Below are positions 1 to 5,039 of a stretch of 5,039 nucleotides of DNA, piece by piece. This stretch comes from Actinomycetota bacterium (GTDB lineage Bacteria > Actinomycetota > Acidimicrobiia > Spongiisociales > ZC4RG35). Position 1 is the stretch's first letter; each line of letters starts with the position of its first letter. The notes under the pieces were generated by a model. That model was not told where the DNA came from. It searched no databases and saw nothing but the letters and a program-made list of their open reading frames with translations. Location of the stretch: contig JAHWLC010000102.1 of NCBI GenBank assembly GCA_019347585.1, forward strand, positions 1 to 5,039, given 5' to 3'. The position numbers and the translations under genes were made by a program.

Positions 1-380
1 GCCGTGCTGGGGACAATGTGGGTGTTCTGTTGCGGGGGGTGGCCAAAGATGAGGTGGAGCGGGGTCAGGTGCTGGCCAAGCCGGGTTCGATCACCCCGCA
101 TACCGATTTCGACGCTCAGGTGTATGTGTTGACCAAGGAGGAGGGGGGCCGGCACAACCCGTTCTTTCCCGGCTACCGGCCTCAGTTCTATTTCCGCACC
201 ACCGACGTCACCGGTTCGATCCACCTGCCCGAGGGCACTCAGATGGTGATGCCGGGAGACAACACCGAGATGTCGGTGGAGCTGATCGCTCCCATCGCCA
301 TGGACGAAGGCCTCCGCTTCGCCATCCGCGAAGGCGGCCGCACCGTCGGAGCCGGACGAGTAGTCAAGATCACCAAATGA
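1..380 (+). CDS. tuf: Elongation factor Tu, C-terminal part (5' truncated by window edge)
   Basis: EF-Tu is the GTPase that carries aminoacyl-tRNA to the ribosomal A site in the cytoplasm. The window opens inside the gene: the reading frame is already open from base 3 ([12 protein letters not shown]), so the GTG at 18 is an internal valine and not a start. What remains is about 125 residues, covering the end of domain II and all of domain III. Recognisable family blocks are [50 protein letters not shown] and the C-terminal [18 protein letters not shown]. The GTPase domain lies upstream, outside the window. The TGA stop at 378-380 is embedded in the ATGA start of rpsJ, so tuf is directly coupled to the S10 cluster. 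The identity is certain; whether the genome has a second tuf copy cannot be told from here. Confidence 0.98.
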   Translation, partial: RAGDNVGVLLRGVAKDEVERGQVLAKPGSITPHTDFDAQVYVLTKEEGGRHNPFFPGYRPQFYFRTTDVTGSIHLPEGTQMVMPGDNTEMSVELIAPIAMDEGLRFAIREGGRTVGAGRVVKITK

Positions 381-688
381 GCGACCAGCAGAAGATTCGC
401 ATTCGGCTCAAGGCCTACGACCACAACGTGGTCGATGAGTCCTCGAAGAAGATCGCCGAGACCGTCCTGCGCACCCAGGCCAAGATCAAGGGCCCGGTGC
501 CGCTGCCCACCGAGATCCACCGCTACTGCGTGATCCGGGGGCCCCACGTCCACAAGGACTCGCGCGAGCACTTCGAGATGCGGATCCACAAGCGGCTCAT
601 CGACATACTCGAGCCCACTCCCAAGACCGTCGACTCGCTGATGCGTCTCGAGCTGCCCGCCGGGGTGGAAGTTGAGATCAAGCTATGA
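377..688 (+). CDS. rpsJ: 30S ribosomal protein S10 (NusE)
   Basis: S10 (uS10) sits in the head of the 30S subunit. As NusE it also pairs with NusB in transcription antitermination and contacts NusG in transcription-translation coupling. The protein is 103 residues, the normal family length. It starts with the typical [10 protein letters not shown] strand (about residues 7-16), followed by the KGPVPLPTE loop (38-46) and [26 protein letters not shown] near the C-terminus. The segment [19 protein letters not shown] is of the actinobacterial type. The ATG at 377 is fixed by family length and overlaps the tuf stop by four bases. The bases just upstream (TCAAGATCACCAA) contain no convincing Shine-Dalgarno sequence, so translation probably depends on ribosomes that finish EF-Tu. 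The 3' end overlaps rplC by four bases. Confidence 0.98.
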   Translation: MSDQQKIRIRLKAYDHNVVDESSKKIAETVLRTQAKIKGPVPLPTEIHRYCVIRGPHVHKDSREHFEMRIHKRLIDILEPTPKTVDSLMRLELPAGVEVEIKL

Positions 689-1323
689 GAGCGATTCTCG
701 GGCAGAAGTTGGGCATGACCCAGGTCTTCGACGCCGAGGCGCGGGCCATCCCCGTCACCGTCATCAAGGCCGGGCCGGTCCACGTCACCCAGATCAAGAC
801 CATCGAGAACGATGGCTACAACGCCATCCAGATCTCCTATGGGGAGGTCAAGCCGGGACGGGTCACCAAGCCCGAGGCGGGCCACTACGCCAAGGCCGGT
901 GTCGCCCCGGGCAGCCACCTCGTCGAGATCAAGGTCGACGACCCGGCGCAGTTCGAGCTGGGCCAGGAGCTCAAGGTGACCGAGATGTTCGAACCCGGCA
1001 TCAAGGCCGACGTCTCCGGTGTCTCCAAGGGCAAGGGCTTCGCCGGTGTCATCAAGAGGCACAACTTCTCCGGCCAGGGGGCGTCGCACGGAACCCACAA
1101 GAAGCACCGCGCCCCGGGGTCCATCGGCGCCTGCGCCACCCCCGCCCGTGTCTTCAAGGGCATGCGCATGGCCGGCCGCATGGGTGGGGAGAAAGTGACC
1201 ACGCTCAACCTCGAAGTGGTGAGCATCGACGAGGAGCGGGGCCTCCTTCTCCTCGGCGGCTCGGTGCCCGGGCCCAAGGGCTCGGTCATCCTGGTCAGGG
1301 AGGCGGTGAAGAACAGTGGCTGA
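685..1323 (+). CDS. rplC: 50S ribosomal protein L3
   Basis: L3 (uL3) is an early-assembly protein that binds domain VI of 23S rRNA and sends a long arm towards the peptidyl-transferase centre. The protein is 212 residues, normal for the family. The N-terminus [16 protein letters not shown] is the family signature. The arm spans about residues 112-165 ([17 protein letters not shown] ... [35 protein letters not shown]). In E. coli the loop reads GQNQTP and its second Gln is methylated by PrmB. Here the loop is GACATP, with Ala at that place, the pattern I associate with Actinobacteria. The ATG overlaps the rpsJ stop (ATGA), with a weak GGAAG about a dozen bases upstream. The end overlaps rplD by eight bases. 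Confidence 0.98.
   Translation: MRAILGQKLGMTQVFDAEARAIPVTVIKAGPVHVTQIKTIENDGYNAIQISYGEVKPGRVTKPEAGHYAKAGVAPGSHLVEIKVDDPAQFELGQELKVTEMFEPGIKADVSGVSKGKGFAGVIKRHNFSGQGASHGTHKKHRAPGSIGACATPARVFKGMRMAGRMGGEKVTTLNLEVVSIDEERGLLLLGGSVPGPKGSVILVREAVKNSG
1297..1303 (+). promoter_or_regulatory. Shine-Dalgarno site of rplD
   Basis: AGGGAGG lies inside the 3' end of rplC, 12 bases before the GTG start of rplD. It is the only good purine-rich match to the anti-Shine-Dalgarno sequence near this start. Together with the in-frame TGA at 1307-1309 it supports GTG 1316 as the true start. The spacing is a little longer than ideal. Confidence 0.6.
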
Positions 1324-2011
1324 TCTCAAGGCCCCTGTCTTCAAGCCCGACGGCAGCTCCGGCGGCGACATCAAGCTCGACGCCGAGGTCTTCGGCATCG
1401 AGCCCAACATGGCGGTGCTTCATCAGGTGGTCACCGCGCAGCTCGCCGCGGCCAGGGCCGGCACCGCCAGCACCAAGACCCGTGCCGAGGTCCGTGGCGG
1501 CGGCCGCAAGCCATGGCGCCAGAAGGGCTTGGGCCGGGCCCGTCACGGTTCGATCCGCTCTCCGCAGTGGGTTGGCGGCGGCGTCGCTCACGGCCCCTCT
1601 CCCCGGGACTACGCCCAGCGCACCCCGAAGAAGATGAAGCGTCTCGCCCTGCGCAGCGCTCTCTCCGCCCGCGCCTCGGAGTCGGCGATCAAGGTGGTCG
1701 ACGACATCGACTGGGCGACCCCGAAGACCAAGCAGGCCGTCGCCCTCCTCGAGAAGATGGAGGCCGCGGGCAAGATCCTGGTCGTCATCAGCCAGCTCGA
1801 CGGGGCCGCCGGCAAGTCTTTCCGCAATCTCCCCCGGGTCCGTCTGGTGGAGCCGGGCCATCTCACCGCCTACGACGTCCTCTGGTCCGACCAGGTGCTC
1901 TTCACCACGCACACCGTGGGGTCGGTGGGCCGCTCCAGCAGCTACGAGGTCAGCCAGGGCGATTTCGTCAAGGAGGCCACCAAGGCCAAGACCGGAGGTG
2001 AGGAGGAATGA
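1316..2011 (+). CDS. rplD: 50S ribosomal protein L4
   Basis: L4 (uL4) binds domain I of 23S rRNA and extends a loop that lines the narrow part of the peptide exit tunnel. In E. coli it also represses its own S10 operon. The protein is 231 residues, somewhat long. The extended tunnel loop lies at about residues 53-93 ([33 protein letters not shown] ... GGGVAHGP), followed by [13 protein letters not shown] and the globular domain. The last 20 or so residues ([19 protein letters not shown]) form a charged tail beyond the usual end. The start is GTG, the only non-ATG start among the complete genes here. An in-frame TGA at 1307-1309 rules out any earlier start, and AGGGAGG at 1297-1303 serves as ribosome binding site. 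The gene overlaps rplC by eight bases and rplW by four. Confidence 0.97.
   Translation: MADLKAPVFKPDGSSGGDIKLDAEVFGIEPNMAVLHQVVTAQLAAARAGTASTKTRAEVRGGGRKPWRQKGLGRARHGSIRSPQWVGGGVAHGPSPRDYAQRTPKKMKRLALRSALSARASESAIKVVDDIDWATPKTKQAVALLEKMEAAGKILVVISQLDGAAGKSFRNLPRVRLVEPGHLTAYDVLWSDQVLFTTHTVGSVGRSSSYEVSQGDFVKEATKAKTGGEEE
1994..2006 (+). promoter_or_regulatory. Shine-Dalgarno region of rplW
   Basis: GGAGGTGAGGAGG contains two strong anti-Shine-Dalgarno matches before the ATG of rplW at 2008. The first (1994-1998) has a normal spacing of nine bases. The second (AGGAGG, 2001-2006) is only one base from the start and is probably too close to act. The same bases encode the Glu-rich end of L4 (GGEEE), so codon choice and ribosome binding are superimposed. 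Confidence 0.65.
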
Positions 2012-2295
2012 GGACCGCACACGACATAATCCTCGCCCCCGTCGTCTCCGAGAAGTCCTACCAGCTGATCGAGGACAACAACACCTACACCTTCGAGGTC
2101 GATCCCCGCGCCTCCAAGGAGCAGATCCGCAACGCCGTGGAGCAGGTGTTCGGGGTGGGAGTGCTTCGGGTCAACACCATGAACCGCCAGGGGAAGAGGA
2201 AGCGGTATGGCTACAAAATGGGCCGCCGCAAGAACGTCAAGCGCGCCGTGGTCACCCTCGCCGAGGGTGACTCCATCGATCTGTTCGGAGTCTGA
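2008..2295 (+). CDS. rplW: 50S ribosomal protein L23
   Basis: L23 (uL23) lies at the peptide exit of the 50S subunit and forms the docking site for trigger factor and the signal recognition particle. The protein is 95 residues, normal for bacteria. It begins with [43 protein letters not shown] (residues 6-48), the conserved alpha-beta core. This is followed by the basic rRNA-binding loop [26 protein letters not shown] (59-84). The start ATG overlaps the rplD stop and is preceded by strong Shine-Dalgarno matches. The stop is separated from the rplB start by a single base. Confidence 0.97.
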   Translation: MRTAHDIILAPVVSEKSYQLIEDNNTYTFEVDPRASKEQIRNAVEQVFGVGVLRVNTMNRQGKRKRYGYKMGRRKNVKRAVVTLAEGDSIDLFGV

Positions 2296-2296
2296 G

Positions 2297-3130
2297 ATGG
2301 CAAACAAGAAGAGAAAGCCGACATCGCCGGGCCGTCGCTTCCAGACGGTCTCCGATTTCGCCGAGATCACCACGGACAGCCCGGAGAAGTCGCTCATCGC
2401 CAAGAAGGGGAAGACCGGCGGGCGCAACACCTACGGCCGCACCACTTCGCGCCATCGCGGCGGCGGGCACAAGCAGCGCTATCGCATCGTCGACTTCAAG
2501 CGGGAGAAGGAAGGTGTCCCCGCCCGGGTCGCCACCATCGAGTACGACCCCAACCGCAACGCCCGCATCGCCCTGCTCAACTATGCCGACGGGGAGAAGC
2601 GCTACATCCTCGCCCCGGTGGGGCTCAACGTCGGCGACCGGGTCGAGTCGGGCTCCGGCGCCGACATCAAGCCGGGAAATGCGCTCCCGTTGCGGAACAT
2701 TCCGGCCGGAACCCTGGTTCATTCCATCGAGATGCGCCCCGGTGGGGGCGCCAAGATGGCCCGCTCCGCCGGCACCGCCGTCCAGCTCATGTCCAAGGAA
2801 GGCGATCTCGCCCTGCTCCGTCTCCCCTCGGGGGAGATGCGGCAGGTGCCACTGGACTGCCGGGCCACCGTCGGCCAGGTGGGCAACCCCGAGGCAGAGC
2901 TGGTCAAGCTGGGCAAGGCCGGACGGAAGCGCTGGAAGGGGGTCCGCCCCCAGACCCGCGGCGTCGCCATGAACCCGGTGGACCATCCCCTCGGGGGTGG
3001 CGAGGGCAAGGCGTCCGGCGGCCGTCATCCCACCAGCCCTTGGGGCAAGAAAGAAGGGCGCACCCGCTCTCCCAAGAAGGCATCCAACAAGTACATCGTC
3101 AGACGCAGAACGAAGAAAGGCAGGCGATGA
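2297..3130 (+). CDS. rplB: 50S ribosomal protein L2
   Basis: L2 (uL2) is a primary 23S rRNA binder near the peptidyl-transferase centre and is needed for subunit association. The protein is 277 residues, as expected. It opens with [12 protein letters not shown] (residues 7-18). It then shows [20 protein letters not shown] (50-69), [12 protein letters not shown] (82-93), [19 protein letters not shown] (124-142), RSAGTAVQL (156-164) and the C-terminal [11 protein letters not shown] block (221-231). The Asp-His pair at 229-230, matching E. coli D228/H229, is present. The following HGGGEG is changed to LGGGEG (Leu232), which differs from the common bacterial motif. The ATG at 2297 is chosen because the encoded [14 protein letters not shown] matches the family N-terminus. 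The frame is open upstream to an ATG at 2207, but that would overlap rplW by about 90 bases. GGAG at 2287-2290 is a suitable ribosome binding site. Confidence 0.97.
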   Translation: MANKKRKPTSPGRRFQTVSDFAEITTDSPEKSLIAKKGKTGGRNTYGRTTSRHRGGGHKQRYRIVDFKREKEGVPARVATIEYDPNRNARIALLNYADGEKRYILAPVGLNVGDRVESGSGADIKPGNALPLRNIPAGTLVHSIEMRPGGGAKMARSAGTAVQLMSKEGDLALLRLPSGEMRQVPLDCRATVGQVGNPEAELVKLGKAGRKRWKGVRPQTRGVAMNPVDHPLGGGEGKASGGRHPTSPWGKKEGRTRSPKKASNKYIVRRRTKKGRR

Positions 3131-3402
3131 GCCGCTCTCTGAAGAAGGGCCCGTTCGTGGACGAGCATCTGGCCAACAAGGTCGACGAGCTCAACCGCAG
3201 CGGGCAGAAGCGGGTGGTGAGGACCTGGTCCCGCCGCTCCACCATCATCCCCGAGATGATCGGGCACACCATCGCGGTCCACGACGGCCGCAAGCACGTC
3301 CCGGTTTACATCACCGATTCCATGGTGGGGCACAAGCTGGGGGAGTTCGCCCCTACCCGCACCTTCCGCGGCCATGCCGAGAAGGCGGTGAGGAGGGCAT
3401 GA
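3127..3402 (+). CDS. rpsS: 30S ribosomal protein S19
   Basis: S19 (uS19) binds 16S rRNA in the 30S head together with S13 and lies near the A-site tRNA and the intersubunit bridges. The protein is 91 residues, close to the usual 92-93. It shows the family blocks [15 protein letters not shown] (1-15), [31 protein letters not shown] (33-63) and [18 protein letters not shown] (66-83). The ATG at 3127 overlaps the L2 stop in an ATGA junction. The frame is open further upstream, but that stretch is a shadow of rplB. Purine-rich GAAAGG just upstream is the probable ribosome binding site. The end overlaps rplV by four bases. Confidence 0.98.
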   Translation: MSRSLKKGPFVDEHLANKVDELNRSGQKRVVRTWSRRSTIIPEMIGHTIAVHDGRKHVPVYITDSMVGHKLGEFAPTRTFRGHAEKAVRRA

Positions 3403-3743
3403 AGGTCAAGGCGCACACCCGCTTCATCCGCCAGTCGCCCTACAAGGTGCGCCGGGTCCTCGACCTGGTGCGCGGGCTGCCCGTCGAGGAGGCCGACCAC
3501 CTGCTCCGCCTCACCAACCGGGGAGCGGCCGCGCCCATCGCCAAGACCCTGAACTCGGCTGTGGCCAACGCCGAGCACAACCACGCGCTCGATCCCGAGG
3601 ACCTGGTGATCGCCGAGGCGTTCGCCGATGAAGGACCGACCCTGAAGCGCTGGCGCCCGCGCGCCCGGGGCCGCGCCACTCGGATCAACAAGCGCACCAG
3701 CCACATAACCATCGTGGTGTCAGACATGAGAGAGGACTCCTGA
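3399..3743 (+). CDS. rplV: 50S ribosomal protein L22
   Basis: L22 (uL22) contacts all six 23S rRNA domains and sends a beta-hairpin into the exit tunnel next to the L4 loop. The protein is 114 residues, the normal length. The N-terminal core reads [29 protein letters not shown] (4-32), followed by [34 protein letters not shown] (51-84). The tunnel hairpin is the basic stretch [18 protein letters not shown] (85-102), and the chain ends in [12 protein letters not shown]. The ATG overlaps the rpsS stop, with GAGGAGGG directly before it at unusually short spacing. The TGA stop shares its last base with the ATG of rpsC (TGATG), a typical coupled junction. Confidence 0.97.
   Translation: MKVKAHTRFIRQSPYKVRRVLDLVRGLPVEEADHLLRLTNRGAAAPIAKTLNSAVANAEHNHALDPEDLVIAEAFADEGPTLKRWRPRARGRATRINKRTSHITIVVSDMREDS
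3732..3736 (+). promoter_or_regulatory. Shine-Dalgarno site of rpsC
   Basis: GAGGA, within the longer purine run AGAGAGGA at 3729-3736, lies six bases before the ATG of rpsC at 3743. It is inside the last codons of rplV. Spacing and match are good, which supports this start for S3. Confidence 0.6.
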
Positions 3744-4894
3744 TGGGCCAGAAGACACACCCGTATTCGTTCCGAATCGGCGTCGCCACCGACTGGAAGT
3801 CGAAGTGGTTCGCCGAAAAGGATTACGCCGACAACGTCAACGAGGACTGGCAGATCCGTGACTATCTGCGCGACGAGCTGACCAGGGGCGCGGTGTCCCG
3901 GATCGACATCGAGCGCACCCGGGACCGGCTCATCGTCGACATCCATACCGCCCGTCCCGGGGTGGTCATCGGGCGCAAGGGCTCAGAGGCGGAGCGGCTC
4001 CGCACCGGTCTCGAGGAGCTGACCGAGCGCCGGGTCAAGCTCAACATCAACGAGGTCAAGGACCCGGATCTCGACGCCACCCTGCTCGCCCGGGGGATCG
4101 CCGATCAGCTCGAGAACCGGATCGCTTTCCGGCGCGCCATGAAGCGGGCCGTCGCTTCCGCACTCAAGGCCGGCGCCGAGGGAGTGAGGGTCGAGTGCAA
4201 GGGCCGTCTCGGCGGCGCTGACATGGGCCGACGCGAGTGGTACCGCGAGGGCCGGGTCCCGCTGCACACCCTGCGCGCCGACATCGACTTCGGGACCGCG
4301 ACCGCACGCACCACCGTCGGAGCCATCGGGGTCAAGGTCTGGGTCTACCGCGGCGAGGTCGTGGAGAGCGGTCCCGTGTCCGGGGAGAGGATCGCCGCCG
4401 AGGCCGATTTGGCCACCGGGGGGCCTTCCCGGCGCACCCAGAAGAGCCTCAAGTCCCGCGCCGAGGAGGCCGCCGGCTTGGAGCGCAAGCCCAGGCTGAT
4501 CGAAGCCGGCGGGGGCAAGCGCTCCGTCGAGCCAACCGACAAGGAGGGCGGTCGTCGCCTCATCGAGGCCGGTGGCGGACGCCGACCCACCGCGGCCGAG
4601 GCCAAGGTGCAGTACGAGGAGGAGATCGTGACCCCCGAGGACACCACCGAGGAGAGCGACGAGGTCGTCGCCACCGAGGAGGGCGCAAACATCGCCGCCG
4701 GCCCCGAGACCGCGGAGGCTCAGACCGAAGGCTCGGTCTCCGAGGAGAAGAGCGCGGACGACGCGGCTGCCGAGGCCGCCGAGGCCGCGGAGGCTCAGGT
4801 CGAGGGCCCCGTCTCCGAGGAGAAGAGCGCGGACGACGAGGCTGCCCAGGCTGCCGAGGCTGCCGAGGCCGGGGACGCCGGAGAAGAGGAGTAG
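3743..4894 (+). CDS. rpsC: 30S ribosomal protein S3 with a long acidic C-terminal extension
   Basis: S3 (uS3) sits at the mRNA entry pore of the 30S subunit and takes part in mRNA unwinding. Residues 1-208 are a standard S3. The N-terminus is [14 protein letters not shown] type II KH domain has the GXXG loop GRKG at 77-80. FRRAMKR at 129-135 keeps the basic residues tied to helicase function in E. coli (R131, R132, K135 there). The C-terminal domain reads GRLGGADMGRREWYREGRVPLHTLRADIDFGTA and ends GVKVWVYRGE. The protein is 383 residues against 233 in E. coli. Residues 209-290 are mixed-charge and contain RLIEAGGGKR/RLIEAGGGRR repeats. Residues 291-383 carry 33 Asp/Glu, 24 Ala and only two Lys, with a 25-residue tandem repeat. 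The extension has no recognisable domain and is probably disordered. It overlaps rplV by one base and ends in TAG, unlike the TGA of the other genes. Confidence 0.97.
   Translation: MGQKTHPYSFRIGVATDWKSKWFAEKDYADNVNEDWQIRDYLRDELTRGAVSRIDIERTRDRLIVDIHTARPGVVIGRKGSEAERLRTGLEELTERRVKLNINEVKDPDLDATLLARGIADQLENRIAFRRAMKRAVASALKAGAEGVRVECKGRLGGADMGRREWYREGRVPLHTLRADIDFGTATARTTVGAIGVKVWVYRGEVVESGPVSGERIAAEADLATGGPSRRTQKSLKSRAEEAAGLERKPRLIEAGGGKRSVEPTDKEGGRRLIEAGGGRRPTAAEAKVQYEEEIVTPEDTTEESDEVVATEEGANIAAGPETAEAQTEGSVSEEKSADDAAAEAAEAAEAQVEGPVSEEKSADDEAAQAAEAAEAGDAGEEE
4493..4585 (+). repeat. Two copies of a ten-residue RLIEAGGG(K/R)R motif in rpsC
   Basis: Bases 4493-4522 and 4556-4585 encode RLIEAGGGKR (residues 251-260) and RLIEAGGGRR (272-281), spaced by 21 residues. 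Codons differ at many third positions (for example AGGCTGATCGAA against CGCCTCATCGAG). The peptide is therefore more conserved than the DNA, which suggests either an old duplication kept at protein level or convergence. I do not recognise the motif from any named domain. Confidence 0.75.
4715..4864 (+). repeat. 75-bp tandem repeat in the rpsC tail (two copies)
   Basis: Units 4715-4789 and 4790-4864 are directly adjacent and in frame. They encode 25 residues each (325-349 and 350-374), both with the core VSEEKSADD. Aligned by hand they match at 65 of 75 bases. An identical run of 28 bases lies at 4736-4763 and 4811-4838. The end of each unit is itself made of nine-base pieces (GAGGCTGCC and variants, encoding EAA or QAA). 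The pattern suggests a tandem duplication plus slippage, with length changes kept in multiples of three. Confidence 0.85.
4886..4891 (+). promoter_or_regulatory. Shine-Dalgarno site of rplP
   Basis: The purine run GAGGAG ends nine bases before the ATG at 4901 and lies in the last Glu codons of rpsC. It is the only ribosome-binding match near this start. The six-base spacer CCGGCC between rpsC and rplP holds no promoter or terminator. Confidence 0.55.
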
Positions 4895-4900
4895 CCGGCC

Positions 4901-5039
4901 ATGCTGATGCCGAAGAGGACCAAGCACCGCAAGGAGCACCGCGGCCGGCGCTCCGGCGTGGCCAAGGGCGGCACCGAGGTGAACTTTGGCGAGTACGGTC
5001 TGCAGGCCCTCGAGGCCGGGTGGATCACCGCCCGTCAGA
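4901..5039 (+). CDS. rplP: 50S ribosomal protein L16, N-terminal part (3' truncated by window edge)
   Basis: L16 (uL16) is a late-assembly 50S protein that helps form the A-site tRNA cleft near the peptidyl-transferase centre. Only the first 46 residues are in the window. They match the family closely: [24 protein letters not shown], then [22 protein letters not shown]. The ATG at 4901 gives the standard MLMPKR N-terminus. The gene starts six bases after the rpsC stop and continues the S10 gene order. By that order rpmC (L29) is expected next, beyond the window. The catalytically relevant C-terminal part cannot be judged from here. Confidence 0.97.
   Translation, partial: MLMPKRTKHRKEHRGRRSGVAKGGTEVNFGEYGLQALEAGWITARQ

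Noticed and set aside
523..1410. Long open frame of 295 codons on the - strand opposite rpsJ, rplC and rplD
   Set aside because: It runs antisense to three certain ribosomal genes, has low-complexity Gly/Asp/Leu composition and no family resemblance. Long antisense frames are expected in GC-rich coding DNA.
672..1637. Open frame of 321 codons on the + strand in a second frame across rplC and rplD
   Set aside because: It is a frame-shifted shadow with Arg/Gly/Pro-rich composition typical of misread GC-rich sequence, and both real genes are intact.
2207..2296. Upstream extension of rplB to the ATG at 2207
   Set aside because: The added residues do not resemble L2 and the extension would overlap rplW by about 90 bases. 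The ATG at 2297 gives the family N-terminus and has a ribosome binding site.
3040..3126. Upstream extension of rpsS
   Set aside because: The extra residues are an out-of-frame reading of the rplB 3' end. S19 proteins begin [10 protein letters not shown], which matches the ATG at 3127.
4715..4864. CRISPR-like or mobile-element interpretation of the repeated block
   Set aside because: The units are adjacent without spacers, stay in frame and encode a continuous S3 tail, so this is a coding tandem repeat.
4895..4900. Possible terminator or promoter between rpsC and rplP
   Set aside because: The spacer is only six bases (CCGGCC). There is no stem-loop with a T-run and no promoter-like sequence.
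3983..4939. Open frame of 318 codons on the - strand opposite rpsC
   Set aside because: It mirrors the GC-rich repeats of the S3 tail, giving Leu/Gly-rich filler. It has no credible start context or recognisable domain.
1..5039. A previously undescribed system hidden in the window
   Set aside because: Every part is covered by standard, intact ribosomal or elongation factor genes in canonical order. Apart from the S3 tail there is no unexplained coding sequence and no unassigned stretch longer than six bases.

Overview
This window is a stretch of the conserved str-S10 ribosomal protein gene cluster from a GC-rich bacterium. All ten genes run on the + strand in the classical order: tuf (3' end only), rpsJ, rplC, rplD, rplW, rplB, rpsS, rplV, rpsC, rplP (5' end only). 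Several family-specific signatures point to an actinobacterium: the S10 segment with [19 protein letters not shown], the L3 segment SIGACATP in place of the proteobacterial GQNQTP, the S3 core, and the L16 start [15 protein letters not shown]. The L4 loop ([10 protein letters not shown] ... [14 protein letters not shown]) suggests a deep-branching class such as Acidimicrobiia. That class-level placement is an inference from memory of the families and is not proven by the window.

Layout: bases 1-380 hold the C-terminal part of elongation factor Tu. Bases 377-3743 hold S10, L3, L4, L23, L2, S19 and L22 in an almost gapless run. Bases 3743-4894 hold an unusually long S3 with a repeat-bearing acidic tail. 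From 4901 to the end is the start of L16. Junctions overlap by 4 bases (ATGA: tuf/rpsJ, rpsJ/rplC, rplD/rplW, rplB/rpsS, rpsS/rplV), 8 bases (rplC/rplD) or 1 base (rplV/rpsC). The only gaps are 1 base (rplW/rplB) and 6 bases (rpsC/rplP). There is therefore no room for intergenic promoters or terminators, and I see none. The genes look like one transcript with strong translational coupling.

The products act together. EF-Tu delivers aminoacyl-tRNA to the ribosome. S10, S19 and S3 are head proteins of the 30S subunit. L3, L4, L22, L23, L2 and L16 build the 50S peptidyl-transferase and exit-tunnel regions. No mobile element, CRISPR array, RNA gene or novel system is visible. The points worth a second look are the S3 C-terminal extension (about 175 residues beyond the conserved core, with tandem repeats and a strongly acidic end), the direct overlap of tuf with rpsJ that removes any S10-type leader, and a His-to-Leu change in the conserved L2 DHPHGGGEG motif.
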